This document shows positions 11,442-23,727 of a DNA stretch of 64,000 bases, in pieces. Every line of letters begins with the position of its first letter. Positions within the stretch are counted from its first letter, which is position 1. Position numbers and translations under genes: made by a program. This DNA is from Sordariomycetes sp. S80-01Y (lineage: Eukaryota; Ascomycota; Sordariomycetes). The stretch is from positions 1,364,001-1,428,000 of the forward strand of contig JAXQJY010000027.1 in NCBI GenBank assembly GCA_037042185.1, given 5' to 3'. The notes beneath the pieces were generated by a model, which saw only the letters and a program-made list of their open reading frames with translations, had not been told where the DNA came from and searched no databases.

Positions 11442-11840
11442 AGGCATTTAGAAAAGGGTGCCGCAAAGGCGAAGGGCGTTTTTGGACACCTAGAGGTTGG
11501 AGTTTGATATCACGCTTCATAACCAAAGAAATTGTACTGAGAAGTCGCCCCAGTAGCGTAGATCATTGGAGCCTTCCATGCTCTGCTGATGAAAAGCCTC
11601 CCAAATCGTGGGCTCATTCCCATAGCCATGATGAGCACATTAACCACACAATGAGCGCGAGAAACCGTCTTGAAACACCTAGAAAAAGTTTGTTGCCGTA
11701 CTCAAGCCGCCGAACTGATCAGGTCCAGCCATATATCTACACGAGGAACTGTCCCTCCCTCGTCCATGCTCCACTTCTAGCACATGCCTCTTGCGATTCC
11801 ATTGTTCTCCCCCGGCCAATCTTTCGACAAAGCTCCTGCT
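11442..11840. other. Intergenic between convergent 3' ends
   Basis: 400 bp between the SER2 stop and the stop of the small mitochondrial protein gene. It should hold both 3' UTRs. No gene is seen. Confidence 0.5.
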
Positions 11841-12380
11841 TTAAGGGTAGCCGTCCTTGCCCCACTTGTTGAACTTGTCGTGAGCCTCCCTGGTGAGCGT
11901 GACATTGGGCACAACAACCGTGTTCAATGCGCTGGGGGCATCACGAGGCGTAGCGTTGGGGTCGCCGCCGGGGTGGTACTGGTACTTTCCGGTCGAGTTA
12001 CCCTCCCAGGGCATACCGTCCTTGGCGATGTTGACGGGGGTCTCGGAGGTGGAGGAGGTAGGGGAGCGGCCTGGATGTGGTTAGCAGCTATATTCCGAGA
12101 GTCGTCGAGCATGCGTGGCCGGCGGCTCAAGGGGTGACAGGGAGGGAGTACACACCGAGGTAGAAACCAGCACCGCCGAGCGCAGCGACCATGACGCCGC
12201 CGAGAATCTACATCACAGCCCAGTTAGCAAAATTATTGAAAGGAGCATCGGAGGTCGGATATGACGCACAAAGGTCTCGGGGTTGCGCTTCGACTCCTTC
12301 TTCAGCTCCTGCTTCTCGTGCTCCTGCAGCCGACGAACAGTCGAGCTGAACATGCGACGGGCGGCGACGCGGGAAGCCAT
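11841..12380 (-). CDS. Small mitochondrial single-pass membrane protein of unknown function
   Basis: Three exons (12270-12380, 12156-12207, 11841-12070) encode 130 residues. The N-terminus MASRVAARRMFSSTVRRL is a typical arginine-rich mitochondrial presequence. After KKESKRNPETF a hydrophobic, glycine-rich segment (ILGGVMVAALGGAGFYLG) is formed across two splice junctions. It is followed by a soluble tail with KYQYHPGGDPNATPRDAPSA and ending FNKWGKDGYP. I recognise this layout as a protein widely conserved in filamentous ascomycetes but cannot give it a proven function. Size and topology would suit an accessory subunit of an inner-membrane complex, which is inference. Removing the 62-bp and 85-bp introns restores one frame, and both junctions have GT..AG ends. 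Confidence 0.8.
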
Positions 12381-13468
12381 CGTGACTGTTTTGTGTGTGA
12401 AAATGGTGGTGGTGAGGTGGTTCGAGGTATGAGGTTGGAGCTGTTTTGGAGGTTTGAGGTGCAGTTCTCGTATGATCTCAGACGTCGAGATAGAGGTGCC
12501 GCCATTGGTCAATGCTGTTTGGGCGCTCGGGTGTGCTTGGTCACGTGGTCGTTAGGTAAGCGTGACGTGCTCCGGCCAGGAATTTTCGAACCGCCCGACC
12601 GCGAATTTGGGCGTCGGTCCAGGCCTGAATCCTGAGGCGTAACCATCTTCGGCAGGGATCGCTAGTCAACCTCAAATGCGAAATATCTGCCGTTCGGCTC
12701 CAGATTTGAGAGGGCGGTGGTGCTGGTTTGCAATTTAAGAGCATGAAGATGAGCTAGTGCTACTCGGCAGAAGCGTCGCGCTTTGACTACTTTGTCTACC
12801 AAAACACACAGCACGATGCAGACATCTTTCGGCCCGTGACTGCAAGCTGAATGTCACGGACTCATGCTCAGGCCGTAAATTAATATAGAGAGGCCGGATT
12901 ATAATGATAGCCTTCAGGAGGTTGCCCAAGATTAGGGTGCGTTTCCTCCCCCTTACCAGTCACCAGTGAATCTGATGGCTGGCCCATGCACCAATGGCAG
13001 ATCACGACCGTTGCGCTAACAGCTGCCGCGAAAAGGAACCACCACGCCGCGCAGACTGCCCTGGGATCTCCTTGCTTCACCAGACGCATCACGTTCTGTC
13101 CTCGTCGCCCGCCTCGGCGCAGTCCTTCCTTACCTTCCGTTTCTCCTAATTCTCTTTTCTTCTATAATCTGCTCGAGTACCGTCGAAGCGCGCCGCTCTC
13201 TCCTAATCTTCCCGCTCTAAACGTCCAACCCCCCTAATCCGAGTCTTACGACCCCAAACCGGTTTCGCGGACCGCCAACCACCTCTCGAACTCCTGAGTC
13301 TCCACGGCTAGCCCAGAAAATCGGAAACATCGAAACATTACGTCGACATATTCGATCCGACCTGTCGTGGCATTGCGATTCACAACCTTCGCTTTCTTCG
13401 CACGGAACATCCGCCCAAACCCATTGGACATGCTGTAGGCTGTTGACCGCAAATCACGAACACACATC
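12381..13468. other. Intergenic, divergent promoters
   Basis: About 1.1 kb upstream of both the small mitochondrial protein gene and ERF2. A pyrimidine-rich run lies at about 13090-13230 before ERF2. A TTCGAA-like motif near 12590 was examined as a possible tRNA B box and dismissed. Confidence 0.5.
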
Positions 13469-15500
13469 ATGGAGTCGGGACGGCCACCAACGTCCGCCGA
13501 CGGCGATGGCTTCCCAACATCCCACGACTTCTCTCAGACGGACCCCGCAGCAGCCCCGAGCGTGATTTCATCCCGACTTAGCGGAGACGATGCCTCCCAA
13601 CGACCAAAGTCAGGAATAAGCAAGAAAAGCGAAAGGCCCGAGACCGGCAGAACAGGCGCATCTTCTAAATCGAAGAAGGGCAAGACAACGGCGCAAGCGA
13701 AGCGAACCTCCGGCGCTGGACCACCGCCGAGTCGCGGCCTGACGAACGAGCCGGGAACGCGAACACGAAGTCTTGCGAACCGCAGCCACGTTCCGTCCTT
13801 GACGTCAAACGCTTTCTTTCGGCCGATGAGCTCGCAGAAGTTGCAGGCACATCGGAACAGCACGCGGCCCACGACTATGAACCAGCAACAGCTTCAAGAG
13901 GTGCAACAGCATCTGAACCTTGATGACGGAGCTACGGATATTGGCGGGACGGTCGTGAGGCGTAGTACGTCTTCGAATCAAGGTGCAGGCCTGCAGCACA
14001 GTCCGAATGACTATCAGAGTCCTCCCTCCAGAGGTACGGAGATGACGGAGCAAGATCGCGTTACTGCAAACACAAGCCCGACGGCCGGGCATTATCCTAC
14101 CGGGAGTTTGTCGGATAGTGTGCGGCCGTTGCATAAGAACCCAGATGCAAATGCGAATCGTCGCGGCTTGAGCGTCAATGTCGACAAAAGCTATCAGAAT
14201 ATCGGGCAAAATGTCCCAAGTCCAGTCAAGTCACCGAGGTCGTTCCGTTCGAGCTTCCTTCTGTCGGGTAGGGATTCCGGCCAAGGGCCGAACAGGAACA
14301 CAGAAGGTGCGGAGAAACTTTCGTCAGGGGCCTCATCACCAAAATTCAAGCAAGTAGACGATCAGGCGCATCCGAAAGTGCCGAAAGGCCCCCAGCAACC
14401 TAGTACCCTCCCGAAGCTTGGGAAAGTGTACCACTATTTCGAGGGGAATACGCGATTCTGCTTGGGAGGACGATGGCAAAACACCAAGGGACGACCCATC
14501 AACTTAGCCACAGGCCTATTCATTTTGGTGCCATGTGTGCTCTTCTTTGGATTTTCTGCGCCATGGCTGTGGCACAACGTCTCACCGGCGATACCGATCA
14601 CATTTGCTTACTTGGCCTTTATCTGCATGTCCTCGTTCGTGCATGCTTCGGTGGCAGATCCAGGGGTAAGTCAAAGCTCTTGTCTATGCCACGTGGTCAT
14701 CCATGCTGACAGCTCAGATCCTCCCAAGGAACCTTCACTCTTTTCCCCCGTTGGACGAACATGACGACCCTTTACGACTTGGCCCTCCCACTAATGACTG
14801 GACCCTGGTCAAATCAGCTGAATCGCGGACGGCAGCAATGGAAGTTCCTGTCAAGCACTGTCGAACCTGCAACATCTGGCGCCCTCCTCGCGCCCACCAC
14901 TGCCGCCTCTGCGATAACTGCGTCGAATCTCACGACCACCACTGCGTCTGGCTCAATAACTGCGTAGGCAAACGCAACTACCGCTACTTCTTCACTTTCG
15001 TCACATCAGGCACTATTCTCGCCATCTACGTCATCGCCTGCACCCTGGTCCAAATCCTCATCTACAAGCGTCGGGAGGTAATCACCTTTGGCGAAGCGAT
15101 TGATCACTTCCGCGTACCGTTTGCCTTACTCATCCTTGGTTTCTTGTGTTTCTGCTATCCCGCTGCTTTGATGGGCTACCACGTATTCCTGATGGCACGG
15201 GGTGAGACGACCCGCGAGTATATGAACTCACACAAGTTCGTCAAGAATGAACGTTTCAGGGCATACTCGCAAGGCAGCATATGGAAGAACTTCATCGCCG
15301 TCCTGTGCCGACCTCGCTCGCCGACTTACTACCACTTCAAGTCTCCGTACCAGCCTGGCGACCAACGGCTGGGCATCCACAGAGATCTCCGTCCAAAGGA
15401 GAACCCACAGCAAGGCATGGAGATGCAGAACGTCTCTATGGCGCCTCCCCAGTTCCAAGGCCCAACTTCGCTGAGAGGGGAGAGCAATGGTCCCAGCTGA
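13469..15500 (+). CDS. ERF2: Palmitoyltransferase Erf2 (DHHC family)
   Basis: Two exons (13469-14665, 14718-15500) give 659 residues. The N-terminal 310 residues are Ser/Pro/Lys-rich and look disordered. Two membrane segments follow (NLATGLFILVPCVLFFGF; ITFAYLAFICMSSFVHA), then the DPG motif split by the intron. The cysteine-rich DHHC domain comes next (KHCRTCNIWRPPRAHHC .. CVESHDHHCVWLNNCVG, catalytic Cys about 475), then two more membrane segments. The TTRE motif in RGETTREYMNSHKF is typical of this family. Erf2 S-palmitoylates Ras at the ER together with a partner (Erf4 in yeast). Yeast Erf2 is 359 residues; filamentous fungal forms carry long N-terminal extensions like this one. The 52-bp intron has a GCTGAC branch point. 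Confidence 0.92.
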
Positions 15501-16404
15501 GGACGTTCGTCCTGTGTGCCATGTCCCTTTATTCGGTTTATTTGCGGGCGCAGCGAATTGGTGGATATTTCATATTCGTGGGTGGCTATTATATCTCTAT
15601 GTAATGGGTCCTTCTACTATACCCAAAGTACCTGTGTTGGTTCTTATCTCGGAGAGCGTTGGGCGCGGTGTGTAGATACCAATTCACCTTATTTTGAGTT
15701 CGCATTTTCGAGCATGGTTCAGCTCAAATTTACACTCTCGCGCTTAAACTTCGCGTCTACGAGTGTCTACTAACCTACAGCCTTTCAGACGAGGTATCAC
15801 GTTTTGTGCGTACCTCCGCTGGGCGACAGCCTAGGGGTGACTGGAACCAAAGTTGAGTCGTAATCAGACCCACAGGGCAGAATGGATGCGAATGCTGTTT
15901 AGTGTTTTGACCTGTGTGACTGTATTTTTGGGAAGCCCACACAGGATTAACAGACGCGGTCCAAAGTCTCCTCGAAGCCCGCAAGGCGCCCTTATCCAAG
16001 GGCCGTGGGCCAGAAGGTAAATAGGCGTTTTGGTCTGGAGTCTACAAGTGGAGAACGGAAAAGGGGCCAAAGCAAAAAAAGGCGGGCAGGAACACGGGGT
16101 CTACTACCACACCTTTGATGACAATAGTATTTGAGAGTGAATGATAGGGATGCGAGCTCAGTTCAACGAGATATTCATGTACTCGAGGTCAGGGAATCGT
16201 TAGCGGCTTTGTTGCACAATCTTCAGGCTGAACTACTGGCAACCACTTTTCTTATTTTCTTCAGAGGCAATGAAGTTCCCATACGAAGAGTGTATGACGG
16301 ATTGGGCATAACGAGGGCTCGTAAACAGCTGTTTTGTCTTTCCCTGGTCGTTGTGAAATGGTTAGATCATATTTAGCATCAGGGGGGACACCGGAAGTGT
16401 GTTC

Positions 16405-16443
16405 CTTCACACGCCAACTTCACACGCCAACTTCACACGCCAA
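16405..16443. repeat. Tandem repeat, three perfect copies of a 13-mer
   Basis: The unit CTTCACACGCCAA is repeated three times without a mismatch, followed by a further CAAAAAC. It lies about 460 bp upstream of the eEF3 start codon. Confidence 0.9.
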
Positions 16444-16755
16444 CAAAAACTCACTGTAGAGACCAGATACTTACTATACCTCGCATTGACACTAGCACGG
16501 TCATTTCATTCAGTTCCCAAAAGCATGCATTCTGCATTGTCAATGTTGCAATCTGTTCGCGTTCCAAACTACAGGGTAGGAGCCCGACGGCTGTCGCACG
16601 TGTGACAAAGCAGGAATGGAGATTGGCGGGGCATGCTCGATAAGGCGCCGGATAAGGTTGCCGATAAGAACTTTTTTGCAGAAAATTTAGGTACTGGGCG
16701 CCCGCCGCATCCCACCAAGAATAGAAGGCCGCCTACTAACCATCGGGCAGTGGCT

Positions 16756-16788
16756 TTATTTCCTCCCTTTCCCTCCCCAAAGCACCAA
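16756..16788 (+). promoter_or_regulatory. CT-rich promoter tract of the eEF3 gene
   Basis: A run of almost only T and C, 114-146 bp before the start codon. Such tracts lie near the transcription start of strongly expressed fungal genes, and translation factor genes are among the strongest. That it acts this way here is inference. Confidence 0.4.
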
Positions 16789-16901
16789 CCGCCGACACGA
16801 CGAACGACGAGCTTTGAAGCGGCAGCCTCCGCCGAACGGAGTGCACGAGACGACTCGAACCGAATCGAATTCATCGAAGCTCGAGAACGAAACGTCCCGC
16901 C

Positions 16902-19900
16902 ATGCCTCATCCTGTGACCCCGCCGTCAGGCGAGGCCGCGCCGCCGCCCTCGCAGGAGGTTGTCTCGTCCCTTCTCAACACCATCTTTACTGCTCAGACC
17001 TCGGCTTCCTCAGTCGATGCCTCTTACGGGCTTTGCGAACTGCTTCTTAACTCCGTCGGCTTTGTTGGCCTTCAGTCCTACGGCATCCTTGCCGAGATCA
17101 AGAAGGCCGCTGCCGACAAGAAGAGCGGGTTGAAGAGGGAGTGCGCGCAGAACCTTCTTGGAGCGATTTTCGAACGCTTTCCTCCCAAACAGCCCTCCAG
17201 TGAGATCGTATTCTTGGAGGATGGCATGCTCGCTTGCGCACTCGATGCGCTCTCTGATAAGGGCGCTGTCGTCCGCGAGTCTGCCCAGTACGGCCTCGAC
17301 GCTCTCTTCAGCAACCTCAAGGCCGAGGCACTCGTTGCCGGTCTCTTGCCGACATTGACCGAGTATCTGCAAAGAAAGGCCAACAAGTGGCAGGGAACCG
17401 TTGGTGCCTTGAAGCTGCTGCAGAAGATGGCAGACAAGGCCCAGCTGTCGCTTGGTGCGTCCAAGGAGGAAGCCTCCGAGAAGGACGTCCTGCGCGAGGC
17501 AATGGGTGCTAAGCTTGCTGGCTTGATTCCTATTGTCGAAGGCGGCATGCATGACCTGAAGGCCGATGTTGAGAAACAGGCTGTCCAGACCATGACCTCG
17601 CTCACTACCCTGCTGTCCAACGACGATGTTGCCCCTCGACTGCCACTCCTCATCGACACGATGCAACACCCCTCGACGCAGACACTGCAGAAGGCCATTC
17701 ACGCCTTGTCGCAGACCACCTTCGTGGCCATTGTCACATCGCCCGTGCTGGCCCTCTTGACGCCCTTCCTCGAGCGCTCCCTCAACACCCCTACAACCGC
17801 CCAAGAAGTCCTTCGCCAAACGGTCGTCATTGTCGAGAACTTGACCAAACTTGTTCACGACCCCGTTGAGGCCCGTACCTTCCTTCCCAAGCTCACTCCT
17901 GGCGTAAAGAGCGTCGTGGACCGAGCCTCGCTTCCAGAGGTGCGTGAGCTTGCCGAGCGCGCCTTGGATACCATGACCAAGGCGATGGGTGACGACAAGG
18001 ATGTTGTTGCCCGCACAACCGCGGATGATACTGGCAAGATACTTGATGAGCAGATCAAGAAGAACGGTGGACTGGCCAAGAACCAGGATATCTTTGCCAA
18101 GAGCACCCGCCGCTTCGTTGCCGAAATGGTTGCAATCGACGTCAACTACCGCTTCGTCCTCAGGATCGAGGACCGCGTCAGCCCTTACCTCCAGTCCTTC
18201 GTTCAGGATGCTGAGAGCGCCAAGAAAATTGCCGATGCCGTTCAGGAATATTACGTTGGTGAGGACGAGCGCCGCTACGGCGTGCCGGAAAAGGAGGACG
18301 ATGGCGAGATTGAGATTGTCAATGCTGACTTCTCCCTGGCTTATGGCGGTATGCTTTTGCTCTCGCACACCAACCTGCGTCTTCTGAAAGGCCACCGCTA
18401 CGGTCTCTGCGGCCGCAACGGTGCCGGAAAGTCCACGCTCATGCGCAGTATCGCCAATGGAAAGCTCGAGGGTTTCCCTCCCCAAGACGTCCTCCGCACG
18501 TGCTACGTTGAGCACAACCAGGGCGAGGACGCCGACATCAGCATTCTTGAGTTCGTTGCAAAGGATCCTACCATCGCCAGCCAAGGCATGGAGCGCATCT
18601 CTGAGGTTTTGACTGAGTTCGGCTTTACTCCCGGTCCAGAGGGTCGCCAGGCTCAGAAGGTCGGCTCCCTTTCCGGTGGCTGGAAGATGAAGCTTGCTTT
18701 GGCCCGTGCCATGCTCCAGCGTGCAGACGTCCTCCTACTCGACGAACCTACCAACCATCTCGACGTCGCCAACGTCGCTTGGCTGGAGAACTACCTCAAG
18801 GCCCACACTGATATCACCAGCTTGATCGTGTCTCACGACTCCGGCTTCCTTGACAACGTCACCACCGACATCTATCACTACGAGCCCGGCAAGAAGCTGG
18901 CCTGCTACAAGGGCAACCTCTCCAAGTTTGTCGAGATCAAGCCCGAGGCCAAGAGCTACTACACCCTCTCGGCCGCCAACGCGCAGTTCAAGTTCCCTCC
19001 CCCCGGTATCTTGACCGGCGTCAAGTCGCAGACCCGCGCGATCATCCGCATGTCCAACGTCACCTACGCCTACCCCAACGCGCCCAAGCCCTCGCTCTCG
19101 GAAGTCACTTGCCAGCTTACCTTGTCCTCCCGCGTGGCCATCATCGGACCCAACGGTGCTGGAAAGTCGACGCTCATCAAGCTGCTCACCGGCGAGGTCA
19201 TCCCCACGACCGGCAAGGTCGAGAAGCACCCCAACCTGCGTATTGGTTACATCAAGCAGCACGCCCTGGAGCACGTGGAGATGCATCTCGAGAAGACGCC
19301 GAACCAGTACCTGCAATGGCGGTACCAGAATGGCGATGATCGGGAGGTGCACATGAAGCAGACGCGCATTCTCTCTGAAGCGGATCGCGCGCAGATGGAC
19401 AAACTCATCGACTTGAAGGACGGCAAGTCAGCCCGCCAAATCGAGTTGCTGGTTGGTCGTCAAAAGTACAAGAAGACCTTCCAATACGAAGTGTAAGCCC
19501 CCCGGATCCGGCTCTCTTTCCGTGACAGCGAACTAACGTGTTATAGCAAATGGCGCGGCTACCTCCCCAAGTACAACTCCCAGGTGTCTCGCGAAACCCT
19601 CATTGAATGGGGCTTCAACAAGCTCGTCCAGGAGTTCGACGACCACGAAGCCTCGCGCGAGGGTCTCGGCTACCGCGAGCTTCAACCCTCCGTCATCAGC
19701 AAGCACTTTGAGGATCTCGGCCTCGACCCGGAGATTGCCAACCACAACGAGATCGGTTCGCTGTCGGGCGGGCAGAAGGTCAAGGTCGTCATCGCGGGTG
19801 CCATGTGGAACAACCCTCACTTGCTTGTCCTCGACGAGCCGACTAACTTCTTGGACCGCGACTCCCTCGGCGGCCTGGCCGTTGCCATCCGCGAGTTCAA

Positions 19901-20276
19901 GGGCGGCGTCATCCTCATCTCCCACAACGAGGAGTTTGTCGGCGCCCTGTGCTCGGAGCAGTGGCACGTCAACGACGGGCGCGTTGCCCAGCGCGGCAAC
20001 GCGGCCGTCTCCCTCGATCGCTTCGAGGACTCCCGCCCCGGCAGCGGCATCAACTCCGGCATCAACTCCACCGCCGCCTCCAGCCAGGTGTCCAGCGCCG
20101 TCACGAGCGGCGTCGAGGACAACGGCGAGCCCCTGAAGTTCAAGGCCAGGAAGAAGAAGAAGAAGACGAAGAAGGAGCTCAAGGAGCAGGAGGTGAGACG
20201 GCGTCTGAGGCACATCGAGTGGCTCAACAGCCCCAAGGGCACGCCGCACCCCGAGGACACGGAGGACGACGATTAA
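16902..20276 (+). CDS. YEF3: Translation elongation factor 3 (eEF3), ABC-F ATPase
   Basis: Two exons (16902-19492, 19547-20276) encode 1106 residues. eEF3 is the fungal ribosome-bound ATPase that helps late translocation and releases deacylated tRNA from the E site. HEAT repeats fill about residues 1-330. ABC1 has Walker A GRNGAGKST (about 505) and Walker B VLLLDEPTNHLD. ABC2 has Walker A GPNGAGKST (about 749), signature LSGGQKVKV and Walker B LVLDEPTNFLD (about 957). The chromodomain-like insert of ABC2 (KKTFQYEVKWRGY) is created by the splice. The C-terminus has the lysine cluster KARKKKKKTKKELKEQE for ribosome binding. The protein is about 60 residues longer than yeast eEF3 (1044). Codons strongly favour C-ending forms, as expected for high expression. 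The 54-bp intron has an ACTAAC branch point. Confidence 0.97.
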
Positions 20277-20818
20277 TGCATAAGCAGAGCGAGCGCATTT
20301 GTAGGGCTTACTCACCTCTGCGTCTTTTCGACGATGAATATGCTTGGCGATGGTTGATGATGTTTTCATAGCTTCTGTTTGGGAGATGGTTAAACCTACC
20401 CGCTCGACATTGGCTCGAAGATATGCCAGAAGCTGAACGGGGTTAGAGCAGCTTCTTGATGGGAAATCGGTATAGAGGCGTTTTTGTTTTCAGATAGACA
20501 CGAAACATCAGTCATGGTTTCAATCTCATAGCACAAAAGTTGGATGAATAAGTTTTATAACATTTGTTTCTCTATCTATGGCGTATATTTTCCAGTCAAC
20601 TTCCTCAGGGAGGTATTATATCCAAGTGGCCTGAACTAGGCAGTAGTGATTAACTCGATCGGAAGCCACACCCTTGACTGGCTGGCTTTGATCTGCATTC
20701 ATAACATCGTGAAAAAGCAGAGCGCGTACTCCGCGTGTAATCCCTCTAGGAACTCCCAAGGTAAACCAAGAAACGCCGTATCCCTATCGCGTCTCCAACC
20801 AATTCCCAAAATAGTTTA
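20277..20818. other. Intergenic between convergent 3' ends
   Basis: 540 bp between the eEF3 and GT2 stop codons, relatively AT-rich, consistent with two 3' UTRs. No gene is seen. Confidence 0.5.
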
Positions 20819-23727
20819 TTACCACGAGAAAGTCATGAGGGCCGGGTTCAGCGCCAACGGCAGCAAAAAGTGACTGGCAGCCACCGTGCTCATGGGCAGG
20901 ATGGCAACGAAATCGGTGATCCTCCAATCATGTGGAACGAACGGAGCGACCGCGAGGATAACCATACCGGCAATCGAGACAAGCGCGAAGATGATCGAGA
21001 ATTTGAACTATTTGGGGGTTAGCAGCTGTTTATCATGGTGGCTTGAGGAAGAGAGTGATGGTTGGTGGTGTTTTGAGGCTGAAGCATGCCAGCTGAACGG
21101 GAGTGGGGGGGAGGCGTATCGACTATTGCATCCAGGACCATTCCAGGCTCAGCGAGACCAGCCAAAGCCAACAAGACGGAAAAGCCCGCCAGGCACAGGG
21201 GAGAAGCAAAGATAAAAGCGCTTACCTTCTTAATGACCTTTGGCACCTCGATGAAAAAGTTGGAAAACTCGGCTTCTTTACTTGTCGCGCCCCAAACCAT
21301 GTTGATTTCAAACATGTGCGACAGCAGCGCCTGACTGACGTGCAGCGACAAGCCACCGAGGAAAATGGCAAACATGATTGTCCATTTGAAATTCTCGAAC
21401 AACGACCACAGCAAGCTACGCTCGCCGATACGATAACGCATGATCGCCAACGAGACATTGCCGAGGCCATTGAAAACGATAACGATGGAAAACCACACCT
21501 TCCACGAGTCGATGTAATACTTATCGAGGTATCCGTTGAACCAACCCATGAGGAAGTAGTTCGCCGCCGTCATGATCCACGCCGCGCCGATGGCGTAGTA
21601 CGTCCCGATGTACGAAATGATGGTGATTTTGGAAGTGAAGCGAATGTTGGAGAAGAGGAAGCGACGGAACAGAGGAGTGAAGGGACCGCGCCAGAGCCAG
21701 GTGCGGATGGGATGGAAGAGAAGTTCGTTACAGCCGTAAGCGTACTTCTCCCAGCGCGCGAGCTCGTCGTACACGGTCAGCGACACACCCTCTTTGAAGC
21801 CCTCGCCGGCCCAGGCTGCGAGGCGGATGATATAGCCACTGCACTGCAGACGGAGGGACATGTCGAAGTCTTCGGATACATGGGATTCGGACCAGAACTT
21901 GTCGTAACCATCTTCGTCCTGATAGGCGACGTTCTGGACGGCAGACCAGCGCAGAATGGCGTTGTGGCCGACGAAGGGAGCGACGTCACCGTTGGAGACG
22001 GTGTAGCGGATGGCCGTGTAGATGAGGTTGGTAAAGAACGTGATGCCATTCTCGAAGTAAGTGTGGACGACCTGCATGACGCCAGAGGAAAATTGCAAGA
22101 TGCCCACGTCCGGAGCTTGTTCCATCTCGGAAACGGCATCGAGGAAGCAGTCCGCAGGGACTTGGGTGTCGGAGTCAATGAGAAGGATGTAGTCGCCGAC
22201 GCGAATGTTGCCGTCCGCCCAAGCTCGGCCGTCTTCGTCGAGGACCTCCTTGAGCGCTTGCTCGTACGCCTGAGCCTCGTCGTGTTGGCTCCACTCGGCG
22301 TGGCGGTTGACCATCAGCAGCTTCTCCTCGACCTTGTTGGAGATCATGAGGGCGTAGTTCATGTTGGACGCTTTCTTGAACTTGCCCTTTCGCACGAAGC
22401 CGTTCTCCCCATGCTTGGGACGGGCGACCCACCCGATGCTGTTATCGGCATAAAACTCGATACGGGCGCGGCGGTCCTCTTCGGGGAGGAGCTGCAGACC
22501 ATCGTCGTTGACAAACATGTTGGCAGAACCGCCCTGAAGCTCGTAGGTGGACATGGCTTGCTTGATGGATTTGACAGTGGGCATGATGACACCTTGAAGA
22601 CCTTCCTTGTATACGGGACACTGGATGGTGACATGCGGTAGAGTGTCAGTTTGGAGCCTCTTTGGCGGCCGTCCAGAGAAGAACTTGGAGTTGGTTGTCA
22701 ACTGGCGGACCGGACCAAAGATCTGCGCCAAACAACCGACGATAACCTGGGCGAAGAACAGGGTGAAGAAGATCTGGATGGGGAAAAGAGCGACCAGGCC
22801 GAGACGGGTGTAGTCTCCGTCGACCGACACCTCGATGGCAAGCTGTCGCCAAGCAGCTCCCAAAGCGACAAACACAAGTATAAGGGTGAAAGCCACCATA
22901 ACGGCGTTCTGCAGATGGATCGGCCTCCTGTCCGGCTTGACCTCACCGGACTCTTCGTCCACTTCGGCGGCAACGACTTCCGGTATTCTCTTCTCGTCGT
23001 CACCATCAACCTCGTCAGTACTGGACGACTTCCACACAAGCTCCATGAGCTCGGACTCAATGGCCTTGGCCCTTTGCACGAGGTGTAAAGCATCGTCATC
23101 CCAGACCACCAAGAGACCTTCGGAAGCAATGAAGGCGGCGAACTGATGCTTCCTCGCACGTGTGAGATCCTCCATGGTGGGCAGGATCTGGACGCGAAGA
23201 CCGTTCATCAGGGGAACGTCGACCGCGTCTGGCGACCATTGGAGGAAGGTTTTGATGACACGCGAGTTGACCGTCATGGCACACTGCACATTGAGCGCAG
23301 CGCAAGCCATTGCGAAAGGCGTCTGGCCTAGCTGTGGAGGACATGCCATATATTGGCCCCTAGCCTTGCGCAAGATGACACCCTCGACCTCGCCAGATCC
23401 ATCGCTTACCCAGAGCTGCGAGCACTGCTGCTGATAGAGGTAGTTGACCATGACCTCGTGTCGGATGTCGTCAATGAACATAGAGCTGTTGTTGGTCCGC
23501 ACCGAGCGGACCGATCGTCCTGAGACAGACTGTGGTCGCGAGAAGTTGCGAGGTGTCGGCGGTTGAAGCTCCATGTCGTTGCCATTGCCCCCGTACGATG
23601 AGGGGTATTTCTCTGACATTGCAGATGACTGATTCCGGGGGGCAAGCGAGGGTGCCTGTGATGCAGGCAGTGAGGACTGAGGGGTGTTCTCCGGCCTGTC
23701 AGCCTTGAAGTAACTACCTAGGCCCAT
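20819..23727 (-). CDS. Membrane GT2 family polysaccharide synthase (fungal surface-growth GT2 type)
   Basis: Two exons (21226-23727, 20819-21007, with a 218-bp intron) give 896 residues. A disordered N-terminus leads to two membrane helices (about 290-350). The processive glycosyltransferase core follows: TIQCPVYKEGLQGVI, the Asp-x-Asp motif LLIDSDTQVPADC (about 515), HVSEDFDMSLRLQ (about 621) and an RW-containing loop (ELARWEKYAYGC). Several C-terminal helices end ..NPALMTFSW. It is related to chitin and cellulose synthases but shorter than chitin synthases. The best match I know is the type 2 glycosyltransferase needed for hyphal growth on solid surfaces in Zymoseptoria and Fusarium; the polymer it makes is not established. 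Start MGLGSYFKAD is preferred over an in-frame codon 45 bp upstream. Confidence 0.88.

Larger units (their letters stand above)
15501..16901. other. Intergenic upstream of eEF3
   Basis: About 1.4 kb between ERF2 and the eEF3 gene, both on the plus strand. It contains a perfect short tandem repeat and a CT-rich promoter tract, listed separately. No gene is supported. Confidence 0.5.

Noticed and set aside
12541-12700. Possible tRNA around a GGTTCGAAAA motif on the minus strand
   Set aside because: The motif resembles a B box, but its flanks cannot form a T-arm stem and no matching acceptor stem is present.
17010-18584. 524-codon open frame on the strand opposite eEF3
   Set aside because: A shadow of strong third-position C bias in the real gene; no domain and no start context of its own. 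The same applies to the antisense frames at 18735-19352 and 19533-20369.
21103-22641. 512-codon plus-strand frame across the GT2 gene
   Set aside because: Mirror of the conserved GT2 catalytic domain on the other strand; its translation has no family features.
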